Positions 34,869 through 43,766 of a stretch of 64,000 nt of DNA are shown here, one piece after another (position 1 is the stretch's first letter; each line of letters opens with the position of its first letter). The notes below the pieces were generated by a model that was not told the DNA's origin, made no database searches, and saw nothing but the letters and a program-made list of their open reading frames with translations. The stretch spans positions 1 to 64,000 of the forward strand of contig JALCZJ010000011.1 of NCBI GenBank assembly GCA_022690815.1, read 5' to 3'. The DNA comes from Ferrimicrobium sp. GTDB taxonomy: Bacteria > Actinomycetota > Acidimicrobiia > Acidimicrobiales > Acidimicrobiaceae. The translations under genes were made by a program, and so were the position numbers.

Positions 34869-34949
34869 GCAACCTCTCGATCTCCAATCTCTGCGTATCA
34901 CGTAAGCGCGATAGCGAGCAATGCATCCATTCTAGCGGCGCGGCGACGG

Positions 34950-36416
34950 TTATTCCTCGGGAGCGCCGACGGGCTCTGCGGCTTCATCGCCGACATGAGC
35001 CGATACTGCATCTTCCGTCTGCTCAATCAGCTGGTCAAGCCCGAGCTGTGAGAGCGTGACCTCGTTGCCATCGACATCTTTTATCGCGACGAGATTGGCG
35101 AGCCGCCGATAGGCCCTTTGCTTGATGAGCGACGCGCGCACCGACAGCTCCTGGAGGGGCGATACTCCCCCAGATCGCTGCTCGAGTGCCCCAGCGGCCG
35201 CGAGCCTCGCAATCTCCGCCTGTACCTCTGCGGGATCGACACTGACCGCTTCGTCGATCGCGATCGCTCGCAGTGCAAGATCCCATAAGACCGACTGGGC
35301 AGCCTTAGAGCTCAACTGTCCGGCAAGCATGTTCTCATCGATCTGACTCATGTCAAGATACCGACGAAGCGAGATCCCCGACCCATCCAATGCATGACCA
35401 AACTCGTGGAGCTCTTGTTGATACGCTGAGTTCAACAACGACTCCGGGACCGTCTTCGGCTGCACAAGGTCCAGAACCTTCCGGTACAGCTGGTTCTCAA
35501 AAATCGATCGGGCCTCGGCGACCCGGCGCGCCGTCATGCTCGTGCGCAAATCGGAACGTAGCTCCTCGACGGTGGCGAACTCCGAGACCTGACGGACAAA
35601 CTCCTCATCGAGTTGGGGCAACACCAACTCTCGAACGGCAAGTACTTCAAGAACCGTCGAGGCGGCCTCCTTCGCATCCTCTATGTCTTCGCCTCGTGCA
35701 TCTTCTTGGTTGCCTGAGTCGGTGTCATCTGTGTCGACATCATCCGCAACCACTGGTGTCGCCGGACCCGAGGTCGAAGCAACCGATACCTTCTGGCCAA
35801 CGGTGGCACCAAGTAAAGCGGCCTCGAACTCTGGCGCAACCTCGCCCTTGCCAAGACGAGCGGTGAGGTAGGGTGTCACCACCTCCTCAGCGTCGCCATC
35901 GACAGTGATGACGTTGAAGGTAACCTGATCACCATCCCGAGCTGGGCGATCGGCTTCGTTGACCGTCGCCATCTGCTCTCGAAGATTGTCGATGACTCCG
36001 TCAACATCGTCTTCGTTCAGCTCGACGCGTGGTAATTCGATTTCGATTCCACCGATACCTTCGACCTTGACGACCGGGCGTAACGCAACATCGAGTTCAA
36101 CCTTCACGTCACCCTCGTCGGCACCAGCAACGATGCGAAGACTCGGAGACTCAATGACGTCAAGGCCATTTTCGACAACGACTTCCTCGTAGTGTTCTTG
36201 AACCGCCTCTTCAACGGCCTCACGTCGCACCGTCTCCTGACCGAGTCGGGCTACAAGCACTGAGTTCGGAACGTGACCTTTGCGAAATCCCGGAATACGG
36301 ACCTCGGAGCGCAACCTGCGCACCGCTTGGTCAAGATACGGGCGAAGCTCCTCGTCACGGAGTTCGATCGTTACGATGGCAGAATTGGACTCTTGATGAA
36401 ATTCAGCAGATGAGCG
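34950..36416 (-). CDS. tig: trigger factor
   Basis: Ribosome-bound chaperone and prolyl isomerase. 488 residues from the ATG at 36416. The ribosome-binding signature GFRKGHVP is at residues 44-51. The FKBP-type domain spans about 155-262, and helical arms follow (QLDEEFVRQVSEFATVEELRSDL). A stretch at about 219-252 is extremely acidic (VADDVDTDDTDSGNQED) and interrupts the isomerase domain. This insertion is not typical and looks like a flexible loop. Gene order tig-clpP-clpX is the classical one. Confidence 0.93.
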   Translation of the reverse strand, partial: RSSAEFHQESNSAIVTIELRDEELRPYLDQAVRRLRSEVRIPGFRKGHVPNSVLVARLGQETVRREAVEEAVQEHYEEVVVENGLDVIESPSLRIVAGADEGDVKVELDVALRPVVKVEGIGGIEIELPRVELNEDDVDGVIDNLREQMATVNEADRPARDGDQVTFNVITVDGDAEEVVTPYLTARLGKGEVAPEFEAALLGATVGQKVSVASTSGPATPVVADDVDTDDTDSGNQEDARGEDIEDAKEAASTVLEVLAVRELVLPQLDEEFVRQVSEFATVEELRSDLRTSMTARRVAEARSIFENQLYRKVLDLVQPKTVPESLLNSAYQQELHEFGHALDGSGISLRRYLDMSQIDENMLAGQLSSKAAQSVLWDLALRAIAIDEAVSVDPAEVQAEIARLAAAGALEQRSGGVSPLQELSVRASLIKQRAYRRLANLVAIKDVDGNEVTLSQLGLDQLIEQTEDAVSAHVGDEAAEPVGAPEE

Positions 36417-36463
36417 CATAGCAACCAAAGCATACAAGGTCTTGGCTCAAGGTCATGAAGGTG

Positions 36464-36919
36464 TTAACGAAGTCGTCCTAACAACCTGCGCAACTCCTCC
36501 AGTGAAGTCCCATCTTGCAACGCTTGTTCAGGGTTCTCAATGCAATAGACAAGATGTGCCGTTAAGTAATTGATCGCGGCCCGGTCAAGTGCCTTCGCAA
36601 CCGCGGCAAACTGCATGGAGAGTTCCTTGCAGTCACGGCCTTCGGCCACCATACGCCGAATACCACGCACCTGGCCCTCGATCCGGGATAACCGCCGATC
36701 GAGGTCCGCCTCTTCCTGCTCGAGATCAGTGAAGCTAACGACAGGCTTCTCGGATGTTGTTGCACCGACTTTTGCTGTTCCAGCATCCGCATCCGAATCA
36801 CTGGTGGCTATGGTTTGAGAATCGATAGCCCAATGATTATCTATCGCAGTGGCCTTCGCCTCACCGACCTGGGCCATCGCTACCTCTCCGAGTAGCTCCG
36901 ACATCGATTCAATCTCCAT
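36464..36919 (-). CDS. CsoR/FrmR-family metal-responsive repressor
   Basis: 151 residues from the ATG at 36919 (GAGGG five bases upstream). The C-terminal 85 residues are the all-helical CsoR-type DNA-binding domain (LSRIEGQVRGIRRMVAEGRDC). Cys97, His122 and Cys126 reproduce the C-x24-H-x3-C spacing of the copper(I) site in CsoR. This favours a copper sensor over formaldehyde or nickel sensing. About 65 extra residues at the N terminus, rich in Ala/Asp/Ser/Thr, are unusual. No copper ATPase or chaperone gene is adjacent, so the target is elsewhere. It sits 47 bp upstream of tig on the same strand. Confidence 0.8.
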   Translation of the reverse strand: MEIESMSELLGEVAMAQVGEAKATAIDNHWAIDSQTIATSDSDADAGTAKVGATTSEKPVVSFTDLEQEEADLDRRLSRIEGQVRGIRRMVAEGRDCKELSMQFAAVAKALDRAAINYLTAHLVYCIENPEQALQDGTSLEELRRLLGRLR

Positions 36920-36926
36920 GCAACCC

Positions 36927-37175
36927 TCACTCATCCTCGACGCGAAACACCAGTGCTTCTTTGTACCCCAACCATGAGCGCCCTGTGTTGAGGATTGCCC
37001 TCTTGCTGGTTGCTATGTCTGCCACTGAAGTACCGACAATCACCAAGGCATCGGCCATCACCATGGTTTCGATCGCAGAGAAGCGTGCAGCCATCGGCTT
37101 GTCACCACCGTTGATCAAAAAGCAGTCTAGCGACCTAGCCCCACCGATACCGTAGGGGGTTATCGTCCCAACCAT
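36927..37175 (-). CDS. small ORF before the CsoR-like gene, uncertain
   Basis: 82 codons ending 7 bp before the CsoR-like start, on the same strand. The middle part FSAIETMVMADALVIVGTSVADI is hydrophobic. There is no ribosome site before the ATG and no recognised family. It lies directly downstream of two tRNA genes, so it may be only a chance frame in the leader. Confidence 0.28.
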   Translation of the reverse strand: MVGTITPYGIGGARSLDCFLINGGDKPMAARFSAIETMVMADALVIVGTSVADIATSKRAILNTGRSWLGYKEALVFRVEDE

Positions 37176-37215
37176 GATGGCGCATGCCGATCGTCCACAT
37201 CAGGGGAGAATACAG

Positions 37216-37286
<71 letters not shown>

Positions 37287-37306
37287 AAAAGGAACGCAAA
37301 GTCCCG

Positions 37307-37380
37307 TCGGGAAGGCGGGATTTGAACCCGCGACCCCCTGCTCCCAAAGCAGGTGCGCTACCAAACTGCGCCACTTCCCG
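37307..37380 (-). tRNA. tRNA-Pro (anticodon UGG)
   Basis: Minus-strand cloverleaf: acceptor CGGGAAG/CTTCCCG, anticodon stem CCTGC/GCAGG with loop TTTGGGA (anticodon TGG), T-arm GCGGG-TTCAAAT-CCCGC, discriminator A. CCA not encoded. Confidence 0.95.
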
Positions 37381-37400
37381 CAACCGCTGAGTTTAGCTGT

Positions 37401-38012
37401 TCATTCGCCAATTGCCTCTAAATTTGTGCGATGACGGTACCGCAGCCAGATAAACCCGACAATGGCCACCACTAAGACCGCGCCCAGAACATATCCGAGG
37501 TCCGATACGATCTTGACGAGCACGGTGTAATTTGCGCCTAGCCAATATCCAGCTAGCGTCAAAAGCCCAACAAACGGAACGGTACCGATCAAGGTGTAAA
37601 GCGAGAAGCGACCAACCGGCATCTCGGCCACTCCGGCGGGCAGGCTGATCACCGAACGCACTACCGGCAGGAGCCGGGAGATGATCACCGCCGCCTCACC
37701 ATGGCGCTGGAACCAACGCTCCGCTCGATCAAGATCCTTTGGTTTGACGAAGACAAATCGACCGAAGCGCTCAACCAGCGCTCTCCCACCGGTTCTTCCG
37801 ATTGCCCACAGCACCACGCTTCCGATGAGGTTGCCGACAATGCCGACAACCATGGCGCCGATAAGGCTGAGTTTTCCCGAAGCCGCAAGCACGCCTGCAA
37901 GCGTCATTACTAGCTCGGAAGGGATAGGTATCAGGGCCGACTCAAGCGTCATCAGCACGAGGATCGCGAGTAATCCATAACTCACGACGTACGTGTCTAC
38001 AAAGGAATTCAT
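37401..38012 (-). CDS. DedA family membrane protein
   Basis: 203 residues with about five hydrophobic segments. DedA signatures are visible: ESALIPIPSELVMTLAG near residue 25, the GxxxG-type segment GNLIGSVVLWAIGRTGG, and the conserved arginine region RLLPVVRSVISLPAGVAEMPVGRF near 115-138. Members act in lipid carrier recycling and membrane homeostasis. The gene starts in the divergent region before the RecB-like nuclease. Confidence 0.9.
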   Translation of the reverse strand: MNSFVDTYVVSYGLLAILVLMTLESALIPIPSELVMTLAGVLAASGKLSLIGAMVVGIVGNLIGSVVLWAIGRTGGRALVERFGRFVFVKPKDLDRAERWFQRHGEAAVIISRLLPVVRSVISLPAGVAEMPVGRFSLYTLIGTVPFVGLLTLAGYWLGANYTVLVKIVSDLGYVLGAVLVVAIVGFIWLRYRHRTNLEAIGE

Positions 38013-38182
38013 GGGCCCTAGCGTAGCTTCCGCAATCCCCTCTCACATGCGAATTCAGAAATTCTTACCGTGTTCCTATGCACCCTCCAAGGCAAATTGA
38101 CCTGGTGGTTTGGGGCCAAACATCGATTGAGAAGGACTTAACACCCCGGCCAGCCCACCAGCGGGAGTGCTAGCCTGAAAGG

Positions 38183-39031
38183 ATGGAGCTGCCCCTACCT
38201 TGCTCGCTAACGCCGACGAAAGTCACTGCCTTCAAGGATTGTGCCTACGCGTTCCGTCTTTCCGTGATCGACAAGGTACCCCAACCGCTGTCGATCTGGA
38301 CCGTCAAAGGCGTGCTCACGCACCGAGCGTTGGAGCGCTTCTATTTCGACGTTCCCGCCGTAGCCCGAACGCCTGCTCGAGCTCGAAGCATTGTCCATGA
38401 TGAGTTTGTCCGAAACATCCAAAGCGGATATGCCGCAACATTCTTGGCAGAGCTTCCAGAGTCAGCATTAGCCCGCCTCGGTCGAGAGGTTGAGCAGCTT
38501 GTGCTCAACGTCTTCACGCTTGAAGACCCGACGAGAACAACCGTGCTCGGGGCTGAGCTAATGTTGGAGGCTCCAATTGGCGACGTCTTAGGCCGTGGCG
38601 TCATCGACCGCCTGGATCGAGACGAGAACGGTGATCTTGTCGTGGTAGATTACAAGACAGGCCGTCCCCCAAACCACACCCACGAGCAGGACAAGCTGGC
38701 TGGAGTGCTATTTTACGCCCTCTTAGTCGAACGCGTGCTCGGCGTGATGCCCAAACGGGTGAAGCTCATGTATTTGCGTGACCGCATGGTAATTGAGTCG
38801 GATGCGACGCCACACCGACTTCATGCCGTCGAGGGGAAGACCACGGCGATCTGGTCAGCGGTTCGCATGGCGTGTGAGACCGGGAACTTTCGTCCTCGAC
38901 CATCGAGGCTTTGCAACTTGTGCGCCTATCGGTGCCAATGCCCATGCTTTCTCAACACAGCCAACGAGGTCGATGGCGCGAAGGACGCAAACCTTCGACC
39001 ATCTCCACATGAGAGGACGCTCCGAGATTGA
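38183..39031 (+). CDS. RecB-family PD-(D/E)XK nuclease with Fe-S cysteines
   Basis: 282 residues. An N-terminal cysteine (FKDCAYAFRL, Cys20) and a C-terminal group (CNLCAYRCQCPCF) form a putative four-cysteine iron-sulfur cluster, as in AddB/Cas4-like exonucleases. Catalytic residues are in RGVIDRLDR and VVVDYKTG near residues 138-160. It also has the QDKLAGVLFYALL helix. This stand-alone actinobacterial family is thought to act in DNA repair. No CRISPR or helicase genes are nearby. The following PAP2 gene overlaps the stop. Confidence 0.85.
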   Translation: MELPLPCSLTPTKVTAFKDCAYAFRLSVIDKVPQPLSIWTVKGVLTHRALERFYFDVPAVARTPARARSIVHDEFVRNIQSGYAATFLAELPESALARLGREVEQLVLNVFTLEDPTRTTVLGAELMLEAPIGDVLGRGVIDRLDRDENGDLVVVDYKTGRPPNHTHEQDKLAGVLFYALLVERVLGVMPKRVKLMYLRDRMVIESDATPHRLHAVEGKTTAIWSAVRMACETGNFRPRPSRLCNLCAYRCQCPCFLNTANEVDGAKDANLRPSPHERTLRD

Positions 39032-39561
39032 CCGGACTCGATCGCTTTGACACGGCCATCGATAACGCCTTCGAGCCTCTCAGGCAACGTCGACAGCTGA
39101 ACCGACTTTTTTACTCACTTTCCACACTCGCCGACCACTCGCTCATCTGGGAGCTCATCGCGTCGGCACTGGCCATCACGTCACGCCGACGCCCACGCGC
39201 GTTACGTGCCGGGATCGCCCTTGGGGTAGAGTCTGTTCTCATCAACATCGGTATCAAGTCGCTCTTTTCGCGGCGGCGTCCGATCGATGCCTCCTTTGAA
39301 CACCCTCACCATCTCCGATATCCGCGCACGTCAAGCTTTCCAAGCGGCCACGCCACCGCAGCCTTCGCAGCGGCATCGTTGCTCTCAGGACGCACCTGGG
39401 AACGCTTTGCGCTCTACCCACTCGCGACGCTGGTCGCACTCTCAAGGATCCACGTGCGCATCCATCATGCCTCCGACGTCATCGGCGGTGCAATCATCGG
39501 ATTGGCCTTTGCTCAGCTCGTCCGACATCTATGGCCGCTATCGGCCGATCGCAACCAATGA
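39028..39561 (+). CDS. PAP2-family membrane phosphatase
   Basis: 177 residues with the three phosphatase motifs: KSLFSRRRP near residue 76, PSGHATAAFA near 108, and SRIHVRIHHASDV near 143 with the catalytic histidine. Several hydrophobic helices surround them. Likely substrates are undecaprenyl pyrophosphate or phosphatidic acid. The TTG start overlaps the stop of the nuclease gene, so the two are coupled. Confidence 0.88.
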   Translation: MTGLDRFDTAIDNAFEPLRQRRQLNRLFYSLSTLADHSLIWELIASALAITSRRRPRALRAGIALGVESVLINIGIKSLFSRRRPIDASFEHPHHLRYPRTSSFPSGHATAAFAAASLLSGRTWERFALYPLATLVALSRIHVRIHHASDVIGGAIIGLAFAQLVRHLWPLSADRNQ

Positions 39562-39646
39562 CGCAAGGGCCGGATTTGGCCAAAGAACAAGAGTTCGCGA
39601 GAAGCCCATAGACTGGTTGTAAAAGCAACCATAAGGAGAGACGACC

Positions 39647-40243
39647 ATGCAATTCGCAATCAACTGGGATTACCGCTGCCCCTTCGCCCGTAATATGCAC
39701 GAGCACCTCATTACGGCCCTGGCGGATGGCGCTGACTACCAGGTCGACTTCATCCCCTTCTCGCTCAACCAGGTGCATATCGAGGAGGGCGAGCCCGATG
39801 TTTGGTCAAACCCTGCCCGCTATAACGAGCTGCTCGCCGTCATGACGGGGATGACGGTTCAGCGCTTCTTTCCGGAGCGGTTCGGAGCCACTCACCTAGC
39901 GTTATTCGCCGCACGCCATGATCGCGCTCTCGACATTACCGATTGGACGGTTCTGGCGTCGATTCTCGAGAGCCACGGCGTCGAACCAGAAAAAGTTCGC
40001 GATCTGATCGAATCCGAAGGGATTCTGGCCGACTTCAAGCGCCTTCATCTCGGCTCAGTCGAGGAGCACCACGTCTTTGGCGTACCAACCTTCTTCGTCA
40101 ATGACCAGGCGGCTTTCGTTCGCGTCATGCATCGACCCAACGGCGACGCCAAAGTAGCTCGAGCAACGATCGACCGCGTGCTCGACACCATGACGAACTA
40201 CCCGGAGTTCAACGAATTTAAGTACACGTCGATCCCGCGGTAG
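39647..40243 (+). CDS. DsbA-like thioredoxin-fold protein
   Basis: 198 residues. It begins like a DsbA/2-hydroxychromene-2-carboxylate isomerase family member (FAINWDYRCPFARNMHEHL). The helical insert contains GATHLALFAARHD, and the late strand GVPTFFVND is the cis-proline region. Only one cysteine is present in the active-site motif (CPFA), so a disulfide exchange needing two cysteines is unlikely. An isomerase or glutathione/mycothiol-type transferase role is more plausible. No signal peptide; cytosolic. AAGGAG precedes the ATG. Confidence 0.78.
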   Translation: MQFAINWDYRCPFARNMHEHLITALADGADYQVDFIPFSLNQVHIEEGEPDVWSNPARYNELLAVMTGMTVQRFFPERFGATHLALFAARHDRALDITDWTVLASILESHGVEPEKVRDLIESEGILADFKRLHLGSVEEHHVFGVPTFFVNDQAAFVRVMHRPNGDAKVARATIDRVLDTMTNYPEFNEFKYTSIPR

Positions 40244-40459
40244 TCACACAACGGCCACCTTGAGCCTACGGCCTCAAGCTACCCAACGGCGACCCGTATG
40301 CGGAGCCTCGCACCTGAGTCGCCCATGAGTGCGCACCGAAACCTGCATTGTTGCTCTCGATCCACCGTCTCGCTCGATCAGAGCGCGTGCTTGGTCTCAT
40401 CAACGCCCTGCATGCTCTATTGAGCACTGCGCCAGCACTGGTGGATCAAGCGTGGACAC

Positions 40460-41497
40460 TCAGCCCGTCATCGTAGTTCCGAAGTTACTACGTAGCGTCT
40501 GTGCCCACTCCTCTGGCGAGTAGTCGATCATCGACTCGAGGCACAGACGCTCAAAGTAGGTCACATCGCTTCGGTAATAGGAATCCATTGGGGCACGCGC
40601 GACGATCCGCAACAGGAGCCCTGCGCCAAACTCCTTGCTTTCGGGTGTTGCCCCGATCAAGGAAAAATTGAACGACTGCACGCCGATCTGTTCATACGTC
40701 GAAAGCACCAGGGCCAAGCCGGTGGCGAGCTGGTAGATATCTGGATCGCTCAACTCTACAATATCGCCGATGGATGGCGCAATCGCCCAAGCCTCGTAAA
40801 ATCCGGATGGAGCAAAGGGAACCAACCAGGCAAACGGATCCATATGGGCAACGATCCGCTGACTCTGCGCATCTTCAAGCGCGATCAGCTCCTCGAAATA
40901 CGGCGTCCCATACGTCGATAGATGCTCCTTCGAGGCCGCAAGCAGCTTCGCCTGTGCGCCTAGGGGTACGCTATCGTGAGACGATTGGATGTGAGGGTGG
41001 ATCAACGAGCTACCCGCGGGTGGAAGATAATTCGCATTGATCGACGAGTAGATCAACTCGGGCCTCTGTTGGCGAACCGCCTTGCCGTGTTGGGCGATCG
41101 CGAGCAAGACGTCGTAGACGATCGCTGACGTCATGGCTGTGAGTGGGAGAAAATGCCGGCTGACGTCGTAGACCCCTACCGCAGACACGCTAGAGTAGGC
41201 GATCACGTTCGGGACGACCCAAGCATTGCCTACGATGATTCTTCCATTCCTTGCGATTTCTGGCGAAAATGGGGCGGTCGCCTCTGTGATCGTATCGGCA
41301 CAGAATGGACAAAAGCCGCTGCGCTCCACCACCGAACCGAGCTCAACCGGACCAGGTGTCAACTTGGCGCCCTCAATTAACCTCGTCCCATGTCCAAAGA
41401 GTGGATCGACCCGATGGACCAACCGCGCCGGACGGAAACCACCGTGTTCGAAGTCGGGTACCTCTGCTTGCAGTTCGTGCTCCTGAAATAAAATCAT
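40460..41497 (-). CDS. GalT-like nucleotidyltransferase (HIT superfamily)
   Basis: 345 residues. The motif N-x4-P-x2-G-x-S-x2-HPHIQ (155-171) is that of galactose-1-phosphate uridylyltransferase-type enzymes, where the second histidine forms the covalent nucleotide intermediate. FCPFC at 62-66 could bind zinc. A second domain continues the fold (WLVPFAPSGFYEAWAI). The true substrate may be a sugar phosphate other than galactose, since no galK or galE-type Leloir operon is adjacent. It diverges from the histidine kinase gene. Confidence 0.75.
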   Translation of the reverse strand: MILFQEHELQAEVPDFEHGGFRPARLVHRVDPLFGHGTRLIEGAKLTPGPVELGSVVERSGFCPFCADTITEATAPFSPEIARNGRIIVGNAWVVPNVIAYSSVSAVGVYDVSRHFLPLTAMTSAIVYDVLLAIAQHGKAVRQQRPELIYSSINANYLPPAGSSLIHPHIQSSHDSVPLGAQAKLLAASKEHLSTYGTPYFEELIALEDAQSQRIVAHMDPFAWLVPFAPSGFYEAWAIAPSIGDIVELSDPDIYQLATGLALVLSTYEQIGVQSFNFSLIGATPESKEFGAGLLLRIVARAPMDSYYRSDVTYFERLCLESMIDYSPEEWAQTLRSNFGTTMTG

Positions 41498-41527
41498 CCA
41501 GTTTTCTCCTCCGCGCCAGACCCATAC

Positions 41528-42667
41528 TTGGAGACTAACCTAGTCGTGGTGGACCGACTCCTCAACGAACCCCGCCTCAAGGACATCTTTGCCGCGCTGA
41601 TTGACGTAGTCAGCAAGCTCGACATGGACGAGACCTTGTCGCTGCTCGCCGATCACGCTCGAAACCTCACACGATCTCGCTACGCAGCAATTGGCGTCTT
41701 AGATCCCGAAGATCGTGAGAGGCTCCTCGACTTTGTCACCTCGGGCATCGAGGACGCCGATCGCCATCGTATCGGTGCACTCCCATCTGGACATGGCCTT
41801 CTCGGGGCTGTGATCAGCTCGAGGTCACCAATCTCCTCCGACGCCATCGCCGACGACCCCAGGTCTGTCGGCTTCCCGGACCATCACCCTCCGATGCATC
41901 GGTTCCTCGGCGTGCCAATCATCACCAACGAACAGGTCTTTGGCAACATCTATGTTACCGACCGACTCGATGGCAAATCCTATGACGAGATCGATCTGGC
42001 AATCCTTGAGACGTTGGCGACTGGTGCGGCGGCAGTTATCAACAATCTCCTGCTGCGCCAGGCGCTCTCGCGCGCACAGGTTGAGGATGATCGTGCCCGT
42101 ATCGCTCGAGAACTCCACGATGATATCGTTCAGCGGCTCTTCGCGGTGGGCCTCCAACTCCAAGCAGCGCTTCCAAGCCTCGAAGATTCTCGCGCTCAGA
42201 CCTTCGTTCAACAGGCGATCAGCGATCTCGACGCTGCGATCGCCGAGATCAGAACCACCATCTTCGAACTCGAGGCGACCCGAGGCGACTCGCCACGTGC
42301 GACCATCCTCGACCTGGTATCACGACTCTGCGTCATCGCTAATCTCGCCCATCATGTGATCTTCTCGGGACCAGTTGACACCATCTTGACGGATACGACC
42401 AAGACGCTCGCCCTCAACGTCATTCGCGAACTAGTGACCAATATCATCAAACATGCCCGAGCCAGCGAAGTCCGTCTCGACATCACCGTGTCAGACAGCC
42501 TGACCATTATCGCCACTGACGACGGTATCGGCATCCATAATGGTCCGCACGAAGGCCATGGACTCAAAAACCTCGCAACCAAGGCCACCAGTCACGGGGG
42601 GACCTTCTCAATCGTGGCGAGTCCCCTCGGTGGGTCTCGTGCTACCTTCAGGATTCCCCTCGGCTAA
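41528..42667 (+). CDS. GAF-domain sensor histidine kinase (NarL/DevS type)
   Basis: 379 residues, no membrane segment. A GAF domain occupies about 30-175 (RYAAIGVLD, then HRFLGVPIITNEQVFGNIYVTD). A HisKA_3 dimerisation domain has the phosphorylated His197 in RIARELHDDIVQRLFAVGLQLQ, and an HATPase domain has NVIRELVTNIIKHA and DDGIGIHNGPHEGHGLKNLA. This resembles the DevS/DosS redox and gas sensors of mycobacteria, but with a single GAF domain. No response regulator is adjacent. The TTG start is uncertain, and the GTG codons eight or so residues later are alternatives. The last 60 bp overlap zapE on the other strand. Confidence 0.85.
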   Translation: METNLVVVDRLLNEPRLKDIFAALIDVVSKLDMDETLSLLADHARNLTRSRYAAIGVLDPEDRERLLDFVTSGIEDADRHRIGALPSGHGLLGAVISSRSPISSDAIADDPRSVGFPDHHPPMHRFLGVPIITNEQVFGNIYVTDRLDGKSYDEIDLAILETLATGAAAVINNLLLRQALSRAQVEDDRARIARELHDDIVQRLFAVGLQLQAALPSLEDSRAQTFVQQAISDLDAAIAEIRTTIFELEATRGDSPRATILDLVSRLCVIANLAHHVIFSGPVDTILTDTTKTLALNVIRELVTNIIKHARASEVRLDITVSDSLTIIATDDGIGIHNGPHEGHGLKNLATKATSHGGTFSIVASPLGGSRATFRIPLG

Positions 42668-43651
42668 CTCGGAGACAGTGGCGAGTTCGAAGAGTCGCGA
42701 CAGACACCGCCCGTACTTTTGTCGGAACCCACCGGCCAAGAAGCTCGGCGGGAAAAGTTCATCCAAGCTGATACCCCGGATCCGCACCGGCACACCGAAG
42801 TCATAGAGTACGTCCACCAGGCTACACAGTCGCAGCGCGTCGACCTGGTTCTTGATTGGCTGGGCATCGACGATCTCGACACCACCAAGTTCACGAACCA
42901 CGCCACGGTATCGGATTGAGTGCACGCGACTCAGCTCGTCGCACAGCGTCGAAAGTGCAACGGTGACGGCATCGGATCCAAGCGGCTTCGGATCGTCAAC
43001 CGGCGTGTCAAAACGAAACGCACGTCGCCGAAAATCGCCGCCCTCAATCGTGAGAACCTGAAACGAAGCGGCGAGCCCTTGAATCTCCCGCAAGAAATCC
43101 TGAGCGGCAAAGCGACCCTCGCCGAGGCGTGTCGGCAACGTATTCGAGGTGACAACCAAGTTCGAGCCGGCTGCCATAAGCTCCTCGCAGAGGCGGCTAA
43201 TCAACACCGTGTCACCGGGATCATCGAGTTCGAACTCGTCAATCGCGACGAGCGTCGCCTCCGCAAGCAGCTCGCGAGCGCCGCCAAAAGTGAGGGCGCC
43301 AACAAGGCTGGTCAACCCAGAAAAGGAGACATAGTACTTCACCCCCTCCCAGGCATGGAAGGTGGCGGCCAACAGATGCGTCTTGCCAACCCCGAAGCCT
43401 CCGTCAAGATACCAACCAATCGGTGCGTCGGTGCTGGCTTCCCGGCGGAGATGCCACCTGGACGGAGCTGGCCTCGAGCGCTGGTCAACGAAGTCAATCA
43501 GGGTGTCTTTGGCATGTTGTTGTGCCGGGAACTTTGGATCCGGTCGATAGGAGGCGAAGCTGGCATGAGCAAAGTTCTTGGGTGGAACAAGCGACGCGAC
43601 GAGCTCGTCCTGCGTCGGCGCCGTTGCCGGGTGACCAAGAAGTTTCTCCAT
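42608..43651 (-). CDS. zapE: ZapE/AFG1-like ATPase
   Basis: 347 residues from the ATG at 43651 (another ATG lies nine bases earlier). The P-loop is DGGFGVGKTHLLAATFHA near residue 90; the Walker B-like part is LVAIDEFELDDPGDT near 138; and the arginine-finger region NTLPTRLGEGRFAAQDFLREI follows near 180. In E. coli the protein binds FtsZ and helps constriction under stress; mitochondrial AFG1/LACE1 assists respiratory proteins. The 3' end overlaps the convergent histidine kinase gene by 60 bp, which is unusual. Confidence 0.87.
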   Translation of the reverse strand: MEKLLGHPATAPTQDELVASLVPPKNFAHASFASYRPDPKFPAQQHAKDTLIDFVDQRSRPAPSRWHLRREASTDAPIGWYLDGGFGVGKTHLLAATFHAWEGVKYYVSFSGLTSLVGALTFGGARELLAEATLVAIDEFELDDPGDTVLISRLCEELMAAGSNLVVTSNTLPTRLGEGRFAAQDFLREIQGLAASFQVLTIEGGDFRRRAFRFDTPVDDPKPLGSDAVTVALSTLCDELSRVHSIRYRGVVRELGGVEIVDAQPIKNQVDALRLCSLVDVLYDFGVPVRIRGISLDELFPPSFLAGGFRQKYGRCLSRLFELATVSELAEGNPEGSTRPTEGTRHD

Positions 43652-43766
43652 GTAAACCATGCTATGGCCGCGGTGGACCAGCCAAGCACCCGACCCTTGC
43701 TCTGACTGCTGTACCTAGGGCGACCTGCTAGGGTGCGCTAGTAGTGATTCCCACACAACATGGATC

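Noticed and set aside
35390-35866. Plus-strand frame inside tig (158 codons)
   Set aside because: It is the antisense of a strongly conserved gene and shows low-complexity Pro/Arg content.
38183-39031. Cas4 and hence a CRISPR system
   Set aside because: The RecB-like nuclease has Cas4-like cysteines, but no repeats, cas1 or cas2 genes were seen; the stand-alone actinobacterial form explains it better.
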